Assembly (NCBI GenBank): GCA_947503305.1
Contig: CANNDF010000002.1
Span: 186,001-250,000 of the forward strand
From: an uncultured Dokdonia sp.
Lineage (GTDB): Bacteria > Bacteroidota > Bacteroidia > Flavobacteriales > Flavobacteriaceae
Direction: 5' to 3'
Length of the DNA: 64,000 nucleotides
Position 1 is the first letter of the stretch, and every line of letters begins with the position of its first letter. Below are positions 18,739 to 28,143 of the stretch, piece after piece. Position numbers and translations under genes: made by a program. The notes beneath the pieces were generated by a model. It worked only from the letters and a program-made list of their open reading frames with translations, made no database searches and was not told the DNA's origin.

Positions 18739-19092
18739 ATGTTATTAGAATATAATTTAGCAGACAATACGCTTGCCTTTGCTTTTGATGGTCCTATGGA
18801 TGCTAAAACAATCAATGAACTTCGCAATCAGATAGAGGCAAAGCTAGAGGTCCATGAACGGATTAATATATACCTTGAAGATAGAAGTGTACATTACTTT
18901 ACACTATATTCTGTTTTTATGGGTGTTGTTTATCCACTACAAAATCATAATCGATTTGCCAAAGTAGCGATGGTCACAGATCGGTCATGGATTCATTTAC
19001 TTTCGGGAATTAATAATTATCTAGTAAGCGCAGATATTAAAAATTATAAAAGAGAAGATCGTATAGAAGCGATGTCTTGGATTATGAGATAA
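18739..19092 (+). CDS. SpoIIAA/STAS-like small protein
   Basis: The 117-residue soluble protein begins MLLEYNLADNTLAFAFDG and has alternating strands and helices (INIYLEDRS, FAKVAMVTDRSWIHLL) typical of the SpoIIAA-like fold used by DUF3478-type proteins. The characteristic middle segment (VAMVTDRSWIHLLSGI) is present. No catalytic residue is apparent. It lies 34 bases after the small zinc-ribbon gene and before the initiator tRNA on the same strand. Confidence 0.65.
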   Translation: MLLEYNLADNTLAFAFDGPMDAKTINELRNQIEAKLEVHERINIYLEDRSVHYFTLYSVFMGVVYPLQNHNRFAKVAMVTDRSWIHLLSGINNYLVSADIKNYKREDRIEAMSWIMR

Positions 19093-19140
19093 GTAGAGTT
19101 CTAGAATAGTAATTTATTTTATTTTTTATGTTAATTCTTC

Positions 19141-19170
19141 TTGTTAGGAAGAAAAACGGTTGTATATTTG
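19141..19170 (+). promoter_or_regulatory. Promoter of the initiator tRNA gene
   Basis: TTG at 19141-19143, a 19-base spacer and a perfect TATATTTG (TAnnTTTG) at 19163-19170 match the Bacteroidota vegetative promoter. The tRNA begins 11 bases after the -7 box, so the leader would be only a few bases. Confidence 0.8.
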
Positions 19171-19181
19171 CCGTCCAATAT

Positions 19182-19254
19182 CGCGGGATAGAGCAGTAGG
19201 CAGCTCGTCGGGCTCATAACCCGAAGGTCACAGGTTCGAGTCCTGTTCCCGCTA
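19182..19254 (+). tRNA. Initiator tRNA-fMet (CAT)
   Basis: A 73-base cloverleaf with D arm GAGCAGTAGGCAGCTC, anticodon loop CTCATAA and T arm ACAGG/CCTGT. Two initiator features are visible: three consecutive G-C pairs closing the anticodon stem (GGG/CCC) and no Watson-Crick pair at 1:72 (C opposite T). The 3' CCA is not encoded. It has its own promoter and is followed by an intrinsic terminator. Confidence 0.95.
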
Positions 19255-19266
19255 CTAGGAAAATCA

Positions 19267-19297
19267 AGGCTTCACAGAAATGTGAAGCCTTTTTTTA
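19267..19297 (+). terminator. Intrinsic terminator after tRNA-fMet
   Basis: A perfect 10-base stem (AGGCTTCACA/TGTGAAGCCT) closes a GAAA tetraloop and is followed by seven T. It lies 12 bases after the tRNA. Confidence 0.92.
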
Positions 19298-19759
19298 TTT
19301 AGACTAGTACAGAATAAACTTATTCTCAGCATTCAATAACTTTTAATATCATTTACTTCCATTTAACTATAATGCATTTGAAATTTATATAGATTGTTTG
19401 GATCTTAGTTGGGTAAAGACCTTCTTTCTTTGTAAAGAAAAGTTTGTTATCATACAATATAGCCGTAATTTAAACTCTTAAAATACTTCAATCAAAAGAC
19501 TACCACATAAAGGCAGCATTTCTTACTATTCATATTTCTTCGGCTTCCATTTAACCTCATTTTTAAATTTAAAACGTATAAACGTACCCATTTGCACCTC
19601 CTTTTTTCATTTATTAAAATCAGCTCTGGAATATATATTATTTTGTTTGCCCAGAATGATGTTATTATTAGTAAAAAAGTTGTTCTATAATAAAAAACAC
19701 AAATAATTTGAAAATAAATGAGAAAACTTTTTCTATTAATTGGCTATTCAACAACAAAA
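19298..19759 (+). other. Gene-free AT-rich stretch after the tRNA
   Basis: About 460 bases with no supportable ORF. It lies between the tRNA terminator and a broken AraC regulator and marks the left edge of the accessory region. I see no inverted repeats of note and no visible second copy of the tRNA 3' end. Confidence 0.5.
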
Positions 19760-19762
19760 TAA

Positions 19763-20107
19763 GAAATAAATTCATTCGAGATGATGATTCAAATTCTTAA
19801 TCGTATAAAGTCACAAATGGAAATAGAACGAATGTAGTTGGATGCAGAGTTGACTTTGAGCAAATTTTCATCTTGCCTAAGGGTCACTTCGACCAAGATT
19901 TCCAATGTATTGAATAACGCTATCGGCACCACTTTTAATGACTTTGTAAATGGCTACCGTGTGCAAGAAGTAATGGATATTGTTGAAGCAGGAAATGATG
20001 GATATTTAACAATTGAAACCATTGCACAAAATGCAAGTTTCAAATCCAAAACCACGTTTTACCGTGCATTTAAAAAGATAACCGATAAAACACCACGGGC
20101 TTATTAA
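19763..20107 (+). pseudogene. Broken AraC-family regulator
   Basis: The last 89 residues form a complete AraC-type DNA-binding domain: LTLSKFSSCLRVTSTKISNVL, FNDFVNGYRVQE, IAQNASFKSKTTFYRAFKK and TPRAY. The frame continues upstream through RIKSQMEIERM, which resembles the usual lead-in to this domain, but an in-frame TAG separates it from LDAELTL where homologues often have Tyr. A second stop lies at 19760, and no sensor domain is readable before it. The track start is a TTG directly after the TAG. I infer a decayed regulator, although translation of the HTH fragment alone is possible. Confidence 0.6.
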
Positions 20108-20249
20108 ATGGGCTTCTTGTGCGGAAATAAGTTGCAAATTATGTTATGGAACTTCTTTAAGAATTCCATTTTCCAATTTTTTGGATAAAAGCTTCATATT
20201 TGAAAAATATACACTTAACTGTAAAATCAACAAAAAATATTAAAAATAA

Positions 20250-21641
20250 ATGAAAAAACTACTTTTACTAATACCAATATTAATTGGTTGTTCATCACCA
20301 AAAGAAAAATCGCAATACGACAAACTTTTGGAATATGAAGGAAACTATGAATATGTAGATAATACGACTTTGGACATTATTGCCTCAGAACTCGACACCA
20401 CATTATATGCCATAGTAGATGAAGCAAAGTATCCTTTAAAATATATAGCAATTGATAGTTTTGAGAATAGCACAGGAAGTCCTGTCATTTTTGAAAGAAA
20501 CCAATCCAATCAAATACTAGCTTACAAAGCCGACGGGCAAAAATTTGGACTCATTACTAAGGATATTTCAAAGATGGAAGTGTTCCCTAGAAAGGCCTTA
20601 TACCATAATCCAGATGATTATACCTATCAACGACCCGAACAAAAAGATGATGGAATAACTACAGGGTTTCTAGACAATGAAATTAAAAATTCTGAACCAC
20701 TTCTGGATATGGTTAAAGAAACCATCAAAGGTAATTATCCAGATGTGCACAGTATCCTTATTTATAAAAATGAGAAGCTCGTATTGGAGGAATATTTTTA
20801 CGGCTACGATAAAAACACGATGCATCAATTACGCTCGGCTGGGAAATGCTTAAAAGGTGGAATTCTCGGTATTGCCATTGATAAGGGATTTATAAAAAGT
20901 GAAAAAGATGCATTATTGCCTTATTTCAGTTCCAAATACCCTGAAATAGCAAATATAGATAACCGCAAAAAACAAATTACAGTAGAGGATTTTTTAATGT
21001 ATCGTCACGGAATGGACTGTGAGAACGATAACCCAGAGAGCAAAGGAAGCGAGCTGGCTATGATGCAAAGTGATGATTGGGTAAAACACACCTTAGATTT
21101 ACCTATGGTAGCTGAACCCGGAGAATTTTCATCCTATTGCACTGGATGCTCACTTACCATAAATAGCTTAGTAGAGGTAGCAACTGACCAAGATATAGAG
21201 GATTTTGCAAAACAGCACCTTTTTAAACCTTTAGGAATTTCTAATTACAAATGGACTTTTGAGCCAAATAAATCTAGTATGGGCACATTTAGTCAACTCT
21301 ACATTACACCAAGAGACTTATTAAAAATGGCCATAATGTATAAAAATGATGGACAATGGAATGGTCAACAGATTATTTCAAAAGATTGGATAACTAAAAC
21401 ATTTGATATAGAACAAGGCGATTATGGGTATTTCTGGCAACACAAATATTTTGTAATTGACGGTAAACAATACAATTCTTACTTAGCAACTGGCAATGGT
21501 GGACAGAAAATAAATATATGGCCAGAGCTTGATATGATAACCATTTTTACAGGAGGTAATTACAATTCATATGCGCTTTACGGAAAAAGTACACCACCCA
21601 ATGAAATGATACCCAAGTATATATTGAAAGCTATAGAATAA
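20250..21641 (+). CDS. Beta-lactamase-fold serine hydrolase lipoprotein
   Basis: The 463-residue protein has a lipoprotein signal (MKKLLLLIPILIGC, Cys14) and a C-terminal class C beta-lactamase/PBP-like domain. The SxxK motif appears as SAGK in LRSAGKCLK. The YxN position is probably YCT in FSSYCTGC, and the third motif is replaced by GNGG in YLATGNGGQ. About 140 N-terminal residues precede the hydrolase domain and are not recognised. Family members are esterases, peptidases or D-Ala-D-Ala hydrolases, so the substrate is open. First of three related hydrolases in the accessory stretch. Confidence 0.85.
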   Translation: MKKLLLLIPILIGCSSPKEKSQYDKLLEYEGNYEYVDNTTLDIIASELDTTLYAIVDEAKYPLKYIAIDSFENSTGSPVIFERNQSNQILAYKADGQKFGLITKDISKMEVFPRKALYHNPDDYTYQRPEQKDDGITTGFLDNEIKNSEPLLDMVKETIKGNYPDVHSILIYKNEKLVLEEYFYGYDKNTMHQLRSAGKCLKGGILGIAIDKGFIKSEKDALLPYFSSKYPEIANIDNRKKQITVEDFLMYRHGMDCENDNPESKGSELAMMQSDDWVKHTLDLPMVAEPGEFSSYCTGCSLTINSLVEVATDQDIEDFAKQHLFKPLGISNYKWTFEPNKSSMGTFSQLYITPRDLLKMAIMYKNDGQWNGQQIISKDWITKTFDIEQGDYGYFWQHKYFVIDGKQYNSYLATGNGGQKINIWPELDMITIFTGGNYNSYALYGKSTPPNEMIPKYILKAIE

Positions 21642-21670
21642 CCAGCGCGTAAAATCAATAAAAAATAGTA

Positions 21671-22609
21671 ATGAAAAATATAAAATTTAAAATAATAGAT
21701 AAGGCTTTACTCATAGGTTTTGTCATACTATCCAATATAGTAGTAGGACAAAACAAGAAGTACACTTCCTTTGCTGAAGCACTAAAAGAACCCGAAAGTG
21801 TAAAATGGCTTGATTTGGATTGTGAGGAACTAACTGATTTTTCATCTCAGATAAAATTGCTCAAAAATGTCAACGCTTTATATATGACCAATTGTGATTT
21901 AGAACAACTGCCAAATGGTATCGAAAATGTATCACAATTAGACTTATTGAATGTCAAAGACAATCAGTTCACATCCTTACCAGCAGAACTCGTTGCATTA
22001 GATAAACTTTCCGTTATCAATATCGCAAATAATGATTTTAAAACACTTCCAGAATTACTAACTAAACTACCAAAGCTCAGAGAACTTGATGTATCAAATA
22101 ATTCTGAATTAGATTTCATAAAGGGAATCGAAATATTAAAGCGCATTCAAAAATTAGATTTTCTAGTTCTAAGCTCAAATAACTTAATCGAACTTCCTTT
22201 AGAGCTAAGTAATTTAAAAAATCTTCAAGAACTACACTTAAAAGACAATCCTAAGCTTCATTTGAAAAAAGCTTTCAAAATTTTAAAAAATTTAGATTCT
22301 CTTAAAATACTTGTACTATCAAATAACAACATAAAACAACTACCAAAAAACCTCGAAGAATTATCTCAAATTAAAGGTTTCGTTCTAGATAATAACCCAA
22401 AAGTCAAAATCAAAAAGCTAGTAGAACGTATTGAAACAATACAAAATTTAGAAGTCTTACTGCTAAGAGATAACAATCTTTCTTTATTACCTAAAGACTT
22501 AAAAGGTTTTTCTAAACTAAAACTTTTAGAGTTAAGCAATAATTCCTTTTCTGAATCTGAGAAGAAACGCATTATAAATGATTTACCAGAAACAAATGTA
22601 GTTTTCTAA
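21671..22609 (+). CDS. Secreted leucine-rich-repeat protein
   Basis: The 312-residue protein has a signal peptide (ALLIGFVILSNIVVGQ) and then roughly ten leucine-rich repeats of 23-25 residues with the bacterial consensus LxxLxLxxNxLxxLP (for example LDLLNVKDNQFTSLP and LKILVLSNNNIKQLP). No enzyme domain, membrane anchor or type IX sorting domain is apparent. A protein-binding role at the cell surface or in the periplasm is inferred. It starts 29 bases after the serine hydrolase, probably in the same operon, and precedes a second LRR gene of a different repeat class. Confidence 0.8.
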   Translation: MKNIKFKIIDKALLIGFVILSNIVVGQNKKYTSFAEALKEPESVKWLDLDCEELTDFSSQIKLLKNVNALYMTNCDLEQLPNGIENVSQLDLLNVKDNQFTSLPAELVALDKLSVINIANNDFKTLPELLTKLPKLRELDVSNNSELDFIKGIEILKRIQKLDFLVLSSNNLIELPLELSNLKNLQELHLKDNPKLHLKKAFKILKNLDSLKILVLSNNNIKQLPKNLEELSQIKGFVLDNNPKVKIKKLVERIETIQNLEVLLLRDNNLSLLPKDLKGFSKLKLLELSNNSFSESEKKRIINDLPETNVVF

Positions 22610-22656
22610 CAGAAAATAGAATTGAAGTTAACCCACTTAATTAAAATATTTTAACA

Positions 22657-23841
22657 ATGAAAAATTTAATAATGCTAGCGCTACTGATAAATGTATCAGC
22701 CTTTAGCCAAAACAAAAACCAAATAGTAAATTTTCCTGATTTCTATTTAGAACAAGCGATCCGAATTTATATAGATAAGCCAACTGGTGATTTTAAGGTT
22801 TCAGACCTAGAATCTTTAACAAGGTTGTCATTAGTCAATAGAGGGATTACAGATATAACCGGATTAGAATATGCCAAAAACCTAACGACTCTGAGACTCG
22901 ACAATAATCAGATAAGCGATTTAACCCCATTGTCAAACTTAAAAAAACTTACCAACTTAAGTTTGAACGGGAATGCTATTACAGATATAAGTCCAATTCA
23001 GTATCTAAAAAAAATAGAGTCACTATCAATTGATAGAAATAAAATATCCGATATCTCTAGCCTAAAAACCCTTAAAAAATTAAAAGCTATTACGGCACAT
23101 TTTAATACTATAAGTGATATTTCAGTCGCATCTAATTGGAAAAAAATTTTTCAGTTTAATATGGGTTTTAATGAATTGAATGATTTAAGTCCATTAAGCG
23201 ATTTGACTGATTTATATGGTATTTGGATTCCAGATAATAAAGTAGAAAGTATCGAAGAGCTAGCAAAGCTTAAAAATTTAGAAATCCTTATTCTAGAAAA
23301 TAATCCTATCTCAAATATTGAAGTGTTGAAAGGACTAACAAAATTAGTTCAGCTAAATCTTATGGATACAAATATCAAGGATTTCAGTTCGCTTTCCGCT
23401 TCAAAAAACGTGGGTGTCTTGGTTCTGAGAGATAATGCTATTAAAGACATAAGTTTCTTAAAAAAGATGACTGCTATTGAATGGCTAGATATAAGAGACA
23501 ACCAAGTAACCGATATTTCGACTTTAGAATCGCTTCCAAGATTGAAGAAATTATTTTTATCTGGTAATGCCATTACTTCACTTGTGCCACTATCTCAAAG
23601 TGAACATTTACGCTGGCTAGTATTTGAAAATAATAAGGTAGATAGCCTTTGGCCATTATATAATTTGAATAGCCTTACAGACATAATGCTTTATGATAAC
23701 CCAATAGACAATTCCGAGAAAATGGCGAATATGAATAAGAAGGTTATTGAAAAAATAACGAATGATGGTAAAAATATTATTCAGAAACCATCCGAAGTAA
23801 ATTCTATATATGCAACAGAGCCGAGTAAGAAACTAAATTAA
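22657..23841 (+). CDS. Secreted internalin-like LRR protein
   Basis: The 394-residue protein has a signal peptide (MKNLIMLALLINVSAFSQ) and about fourteen 22-residue repeats of the internalin type (LTTLRLDNNQISDLTPLSNL, LTNLSLNGNAITDISPIQYL). The N-terminal cap resembles that of internalins (FPDFYLEQAIRIYI). Some middle repeats are irregular. There is no C-terminal sorting signal or further domain. It probably binds protein or glycan ligands outside the cytoplasm. Differences in repeat length from its neighbour show that the two are not a recent tandem duplication. Confidence 0.8.
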   Translation: MKNLIMLALLINVSAFSQNKNQIVNFPDFYLEQAIRIYIDKPTGDFKVSDLESLTRLSLVNRGITDITGLEYAKNLTTLRLDNNQISDLTPLSNLKKLTNLSLNGNAITDISPIQYLKKIESLSIDRNKISDISSLKTLKKLKAITAHFNTISDISVASNWKKIFQFNMGFNELNDLSPLSDLTDLYGIWIPDNKVESIEELAKLKNLEILILENNPISNIEVLKGLTKLVQLNLMDTNIKDFSSLSASKNVGVLVLRDNAIKDISFLKKMTAIEWLDIRDNQVTDISTLESLPRLKKLFLSGNAITSLVPLSQSEHLRWLVFENNKVDSLWPLYNLNSLTDIMLYDNPIDNSEKMANMNKKVIEKITNDGKNIIQKPSEVNSIYATEPSKKLN

Positions 23842-23953
23842 GTGAGATGTAACGTTATTAAAGATTGTTGCCCCAATTATACATTTCTCAAAAAAAATAT
23901 TTAAGATTTTTTAATATTGACAACTAAATAAAATCAATGACCAATTAAAACTT

Positions 23954-26032
23954 ATGAATAAGAATTTATTAATAACCTGCTTACTATCTTTTTTCGTTTT
24001 TACATCCGTTTTTGGACAATTAACAATAAAAGGAAAGGTATTAGAACAAAACAACAACATTCCAATTGCTTATGTCAACATTGGAGTGTTAAATTCAAAC
24101 TTCGGAACAATTTCAAATAGTGATGGTAGTTTCACTATTAAAATTCCAGCTTCTCATATAAAAGAAAACTTATTATTTTCTGCGATTGGCTATGAAAAAA
24201 AGTCTCTAGCTATAAGTTCTTTTGCAAATAATAAAGAAAACGTTATTTATTTGATTGAGAAAGAAATTGCACTTGATGAAGTAGTAATTTCTGCTTCTAC
24301 AAGAAAAATAAAAGAAAAACACAATTGGCTTGGAAACCGTAAGAGGAATTTATTTGTGCAAGGTCAAACGTATGTAGATTCGGTATCTGCTGGTGGAGCT
24401 ATGGCTTTGTTAATTGAAAAGAAAGATGATATTGATTTAAAATTCATTGATAAAGCACGATTATTTATTGCTAAAAATACGGAACCCCAATTTAAAGTAC
24501 GTGTTAGATTTCTTGAAGTAGATAAATCGAATAGTAATTTACCAGGAGACGATCTCTTTAACGAAAGTATTGTAGTTACATCAGATAAAAAAAGAGGCTG
24601 GTTAACTTTTGATTTATCATCCTATAATTATAAAATAAATGAGGAATCTTTCTTCTTGGTGTTTGAATGGATTTTAGAAGATAAAGATCGCGTCAAACTA
24701 TTTAATGGATTTGCTGAATATTGGAAATTAAATCCTAATAAAATAAAAAGAGTTTCTGCACTAGTTAATGGAAAAAAGGTGTTCACAGAAGAAATTTCAG
24801 GTGTGGGAAAAACACCAATAATATTATTTGGAGATACCAGAACCATGGCTGATCGAAAAAATTACAAATGTTATGCGCGTAGTAGTAGTTTTGCTGAATG
24901 GGAAAGGACACCTGATATTCTTTCCGCCAAAATCTTGATGAGTAATAAACCCTTAAGTAATTCAGTTTTAGCAAATGATGATTATGATAATGTGATGGTA
25001 TCGGATAGTCAAGAAGTAACAATCGAATCTAAAATTGAAAAATGGGGCGACGCTTTTATAGAAAATTATAATATTCCTGGGATGCAACTTTCTGTAAGCT
25101 CAAAAAACAATACCATTTTTTCAGAAGGCTTTGGCTATTCTGATGTTGAAAATGAAAAGAAAGTAAATCCGCAAACACGTTTTAGAATTGCAAGTGTAAC
25201 AAAACCAATTACAGCCGCCGCAATAATTAAATTGGCTTCTGAAGGAAAATTAGATTTGGATGCTGATGTGAGAACGTATGTTCCTTCTTTTCCTGAAAAA
25301 AAACATATGCTTACTACGCGTCAATTAGCAGGGCATTTAGGTGGAATCCGTGATTATTTTGAAATCAGCATCGATGAAGTGATTAAAAACCCGCATTTCG
25401 AAAATGCAACCGAAGCCATTAACGTATTCAAAAATGATACGTTAATGGTTAAACCAGGCAATCAATATTTATACACTTCTTTTGGATATAATTTACTCGG
25501 AGCCGCTATTGAGGGAGCATCAGGACAAACATATTTGGAGTATATGCAAGATAATATCTGGAAACCGCTTTTAATGTCTAATACCTATGGAGATATTGCA
25601 GATAGTACGATGATACATAAAAGTAAATTTTACTATCCAAACGAAGCCGAAGCAGAACCTTACGATTTAAGCTATGCTCACGCTTCAGGAGGCTTAATCT
25701 CTACAACAGGAGATTTGTTGAAATTTGGAAATGAGTTGTTATATGGGAGTTTTTTTGAAACTACTTTTAAAAAGAAGTTATTTGAGACTCAATATACTGC
25801 AGACAAAAAACCAACAAATTATGGATTCGGTTGGTATATAGGAAAAGATATAAATGGTCGGAGAATTTGGTATCACGTAGGGCAAGGACCTTCTTCAGGC
25901 GCTATTTTAATACTATATCCAAACGACGACATCGTCATATCTCTTCTTGCTAATATGCCAATCTTAGTCGATTCTGATGATGGTCTACCGATGGAAGTAC
26001 AAAAACTAGCTGCTTTAATTTATCAAAATTAA
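23954..26032 (+). CDS. CarboxypepD_reg-like / beta-lactamase-fold fusion protein
   Basis: The 692-residue exported protein has a signal peptide (ending SVFGQ) and a carboxypeptidase-regulatory-like domain (about 25-110, GKVLEQNNNIPIAYVNIGV). A beta-rich domain I do not recognise follows (about 115-335), and then a beta-lactamase/PBP-like domain with SVTK (in IASVTKPITAA), YTS at the YxN position, and HVG in WYHVGQGPSSGA. The N-terminal modules are common in Bacteroidota envelope proteins and may place the hydrolase at the surface. No lipobox is seen. The catalytic residues look intact. Confidence 0.85.
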   Translation: MNKNLLITCLLSFFVFTSVFGQLTIKGKVLEQNNNIPIAYVNIGVLNSNFGTISNSDGSFTIKIPASHIKENLLFSAIGYEKKSLAISSFANNKENVIYLIEKEIALDEVVISASTRKIKEKHNWLGNRKRNLFVQGQTYVDSVSAGGAMALLIEKKDDIDLKFIDKARLFIAKNTEPQFKVRVRFLEVDKSNSNLPGDDLFNESIVVTSDKKRGWLTFDLSSYNYKINEESFFLVFEWILEDKDRVKLFNGFAEYWKLNPNKIKRVSALVNGKKVFTEEISGVGKTPIILFGDTRTMADRKNYKCYARSSSFAEWERTPDILSAKILMSNKPLSNSVLANDDYDNVMVSDSQEVTIESKIEKWGDAFIENYNIPGMQLSVSSKNNTIFSEGFGYSDVENEKKVNPQTRFRIASVTKPITAAAIIKLASEGKLDLDADVRTYVPSFPEKKHMLTTRQLAGHLGGIRDYFEISIDEVIKNPHFENATEAINVFKNDTLMVKPGNQYLYTSFGYNLLGAAIEGASGQTYLEYMQDNIWKPLLMSNTYGDIADSTMIHKSKFYYPNEAEAEPYDLSYAHASGGLISTTGDLLKFGNELLYGSFFETTFKKKLFETQYTADKKPTNYGFGWYIGKDINGRRIWYHVGQGPSSGAILILYPNDDIVISLLANMPILVDSDDGLPMEVQKLAALIYQN

Positions 26033-26082
26033 GATCGGGTTGAATAACCTATTAAAAAGTATAGGCAGTTACAAGATGAAAA

Positions 26083-26355
26083 TATTAACCGAAGGAAAAA
26101 ATTAATACAGAAGACTTTAACCTTTTATATTTTGTTGGGTCATTAAAAAAAGATATCCTTATGAAAATACTCACTAAAGGGAACTATTATGGCACTAAAG
26201 ATTTAGAAGTGTCACCTAATATCAATAATGCATCACAAGATTCATACTTTCAAAGCATAGATACACTTTTTGACCAACCTCTAACAAATATCCTATCTAT
26301 AAAACTTCAATATTTTTTGGATTACAATCACATACCTAAATCTAAAAATTTGTGA
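26083..26355 (+). pseudogene. Possible remnants of AraC regulator N-termini
   Basis: Two short frames 78 bases apart begin alike: MKILTEGKN followed by a stop, and MKILTKGNYYGTKDLEV in a 64-residue ORF. The second start resembles the cupin N-terminus of a class of flavobacterial AraC regulators, but the sequence then diverges. I infer gene debris in the 394-base gap between two serine hydrolase genes. A short unknown peptide cannot be excluded. Confidence 0.25.
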
Positions 26356-26426
26356 CCTTTTGAAAAGTCATCTTGTCCAATGGATGTGAATTCACCAAAA
26401 CACATTCAATAATTAAAATAAACAAG

Positions 26427-27539
26427 ATGGAATTTTTAAAATCTATTATAAAAAACATAATTGTAGCAATACTTGCTATTACAACATTAACAGCCTGTGC
26501 ACAAACCAAAAACATCAGAACTGTAGATGGTAAAACCATTTCGGTTGCAAAATTAAATACGGTCATTGAAAAGGCAATGAAAGACAGCAAGCTTACTGGG
26601 CTTTCCGTTGCAATAATTAATAAAAAACAAATGGTTTATCACCAAGTTTTTGGAGTAACTAATTCAGACACAAAAACCCCTATGAACAAGCAGAGTATGT
26701 TTGAAGGTGCTTCATTATCAAAACCCATTTTTGCATACTTTGTGATGAAAATGGTTGAAAAAGGTACGATTGAATTAGATAAACCGTTGCACGAATATTT
26801 ACCGCATCCAGGAATTTCACATGAATCCCAAGAAGATTATAAATTGATAACCGCACGAATGGTGCTGGCACATCAAACGGGATTTCCTAATCATGCTAAT
26901 AACCAACCTATAAAGCTAGCCTTTAAACCTGGAACAGATTTTATGTATTCGGGGGAAGCCTATCAATATTTGGCTGCAGTTATCGGGATAAAACTGGGTG
27001 TAGGATTTAAAGAAGGTTTAAATCAATTGTTTCAAGAAGAAGTAACACAACCTCTCAATATGACTCATACCACCTTTGTTTGGGATGATTATTTAGAATC
27101 CAATAAAGTATTTGGTCACGATAATGAAGGTCAGCCTACACAAAACAAACCAGGGGAAGGAAGATGGAGCGGAAAAACCTTCAATGCATTCTCGAGTGTA
27201 CATAGCGAAGCTTCGGAGTTTTCAAAATTTATTATTGCTATGCTAAATGAAGAAGGTTTAAACGAAAAGTCTTTTGTTGAAATGTTAAAAGAACAAACAC
27301 AATTCAAGGATGATAATCCTATGAAATTAGAAACAGGGCAAACAGGTTGGGGGCTGGGTTTTGCCCAAAAACGTACCAAAAATGGTAAGATGCATTTGCA
27401 TACAGGTAACAATCACGATTTTCAGGCGTACGCAATGTTTGTTCCCGAACAAGAATACGGATTAGTACTATTCACCAACTGTGGAAATATGTTACCATTT
27501 ATAAAGGAAATTTCTAAAACTTTGGGAGAGCAGTTTTAG
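26427..27539 (+). CDS. Beta-lactamase-fold serine hydrolase lipoprotein
   Basis: I start at the ATG of MEFLKSIIKN (370 residues), because the track's extra N-terminus begins with TTG and interrupts a good lipoprotein signal (LTTLTAC). The hydrolase domain has SLSK in EGASLSKPIFA, YSG at the YxN position and HTG in LHTGNNHDF, so the Ser-Lys pair and third motif look functional. Length fits single-domain class C-like esterases/peptidases. The substrate is unknown. It is the third hydrolase of this fold in 7 kb, each with a different N-terminus. Confidence 0.85.
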   Translation: MEFLKSIIKNIIVAILAITTLTACAQTKNIRTVDGKTISVAKLNTVIEKAMKDSKLTGLSVAIINKKQMVYHQVFGVTNSDTKTPMNKQSMFEGASLSKPIFAYFVMKMVEKGTIELDKPLHEYLPHPGISHESQEDYKLITARMVLAHQTGFPNHANNQPIKLAFKPGTDFMYSGEAYQYLAAVIGIKLGVGFKEGLNQLFQEEVTQPLNMTHTTFVWDDYLESNKVFGHDNEGQPTQNKPGEGRWSGKTFNAFSSVHSEASEFSKFIIAMLNEEGLNEKSFVEMLKEQTQFKDDNPMKLETGQTGWGLGFAQKRTKNGKMHLHTGNNHDFQAYAMFVPEQEYGLVLFTNCGNMLPFIKEISKTLGEQF

Positions 27540-27596
27540 CTCTAATTGTTGAAGTAAAAGAATATTAAAAAACATAATATTTAAAAAATAAATGCT

Positions 27597-27731
27597 ATGG
27601 AAGATATACAAGAAGCATTAGGAGGGCTATTTTTAATGGCGAGAGTAGTTACAATTGTTTATATCATTACCCCGCTAGTACCAGATTCAGCCTGGTGCTT
27701 CCATAAGAGTAAGATGAGCAGGGCAAATTAA
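27597..27731 (+). CDS. Possible 44-residue hydrophobic peptide
   Basis: A short frame from ATG reads MEDIQEALGGLFLMARVVTI followed by a second hydrophobic stretch and a basic end (HKSKMSRAN). It is followed within 30 bases by a strong terminator, which suggests the segment is transcribed. No family was recognised, and it may be a fragment of a larger lost gene. Confidence 0.25.
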   Translation: MEDIQEALGGLFLMARVVTIVYIITPLVPDSAWCFHKSKMSRAN

Positions 27732-27756
27732 AATAAGACACTATTTTTATAAAACG

Positions 27757-27789
27757 ACCACGACCCTCAAACAGGGGTCGTGGTTTTTT
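27757..27789 (+). terminator. Strong intrinsic terminator
   Basis: A perfect 10-base GC-rich stem (ACCACGACCC/GGGTCGTGGT) with an 8-base loop is followed by a T run. It would end transcripts from the serine hydrolase or the small peptide frame upstream. Confidence 0.85.
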
Positions 27790-27827
27790 GATGGATACCC
27801 GTCTGAAGGCAGGCGTCAGCTGGGGAA

Positions 27828-27995
27828 ATTTCTTCTTTTTCATCATTAGCAAATCATACAGAAATTGAACGGGAACTATCAAAATTAAGAAGAGATATTG
27901 ATAGCGGAACTATTAAAAATGTCATTAAATCTTATGAAAATGATTTAGGAGATTATCATACGTTATCGGGGAAAAAGCCAGTAAAACTAACAACT
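27828..27995 (+). pseudogene. Fragment resembling the C-terminus of a SAM methyltransferase
   Basis: An open frame without any ATG (27807-28151) contains NHTEIERELSKLRRDI and SGTIKNVIKSYENDLGDYHT. This pattern resembles the C-terminal helix of class I methyltransferases common in Bacteroidota. The start and Rossmann core are absent, so I infer a gene remnant. The remainder of the 604-base gap between 27540 and 28143 holds only the terminator and the 44-residue frame. Confidence 0.3.
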
Positions 27996-28143
27996 GTATC
28001 GTTAATTGATCGAGTTTGTCAGTGTCAAGTGGAAAATTCTCCAAATTTCCCTCAGATTCGTACCTTTTACTATCTTAGTTGCTCAGCGCAACTATGCATA
28101 CATAAACCACATAATCTCTCATTTGAAATACTCCGTATAAAAT

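Noticed and set aside
19240-19254. tRNA-fMet 3' end as attachment site of an integrated element
   Set aside because: No integrase in the window and no second copy of the tRNA 3' end seen downstream.
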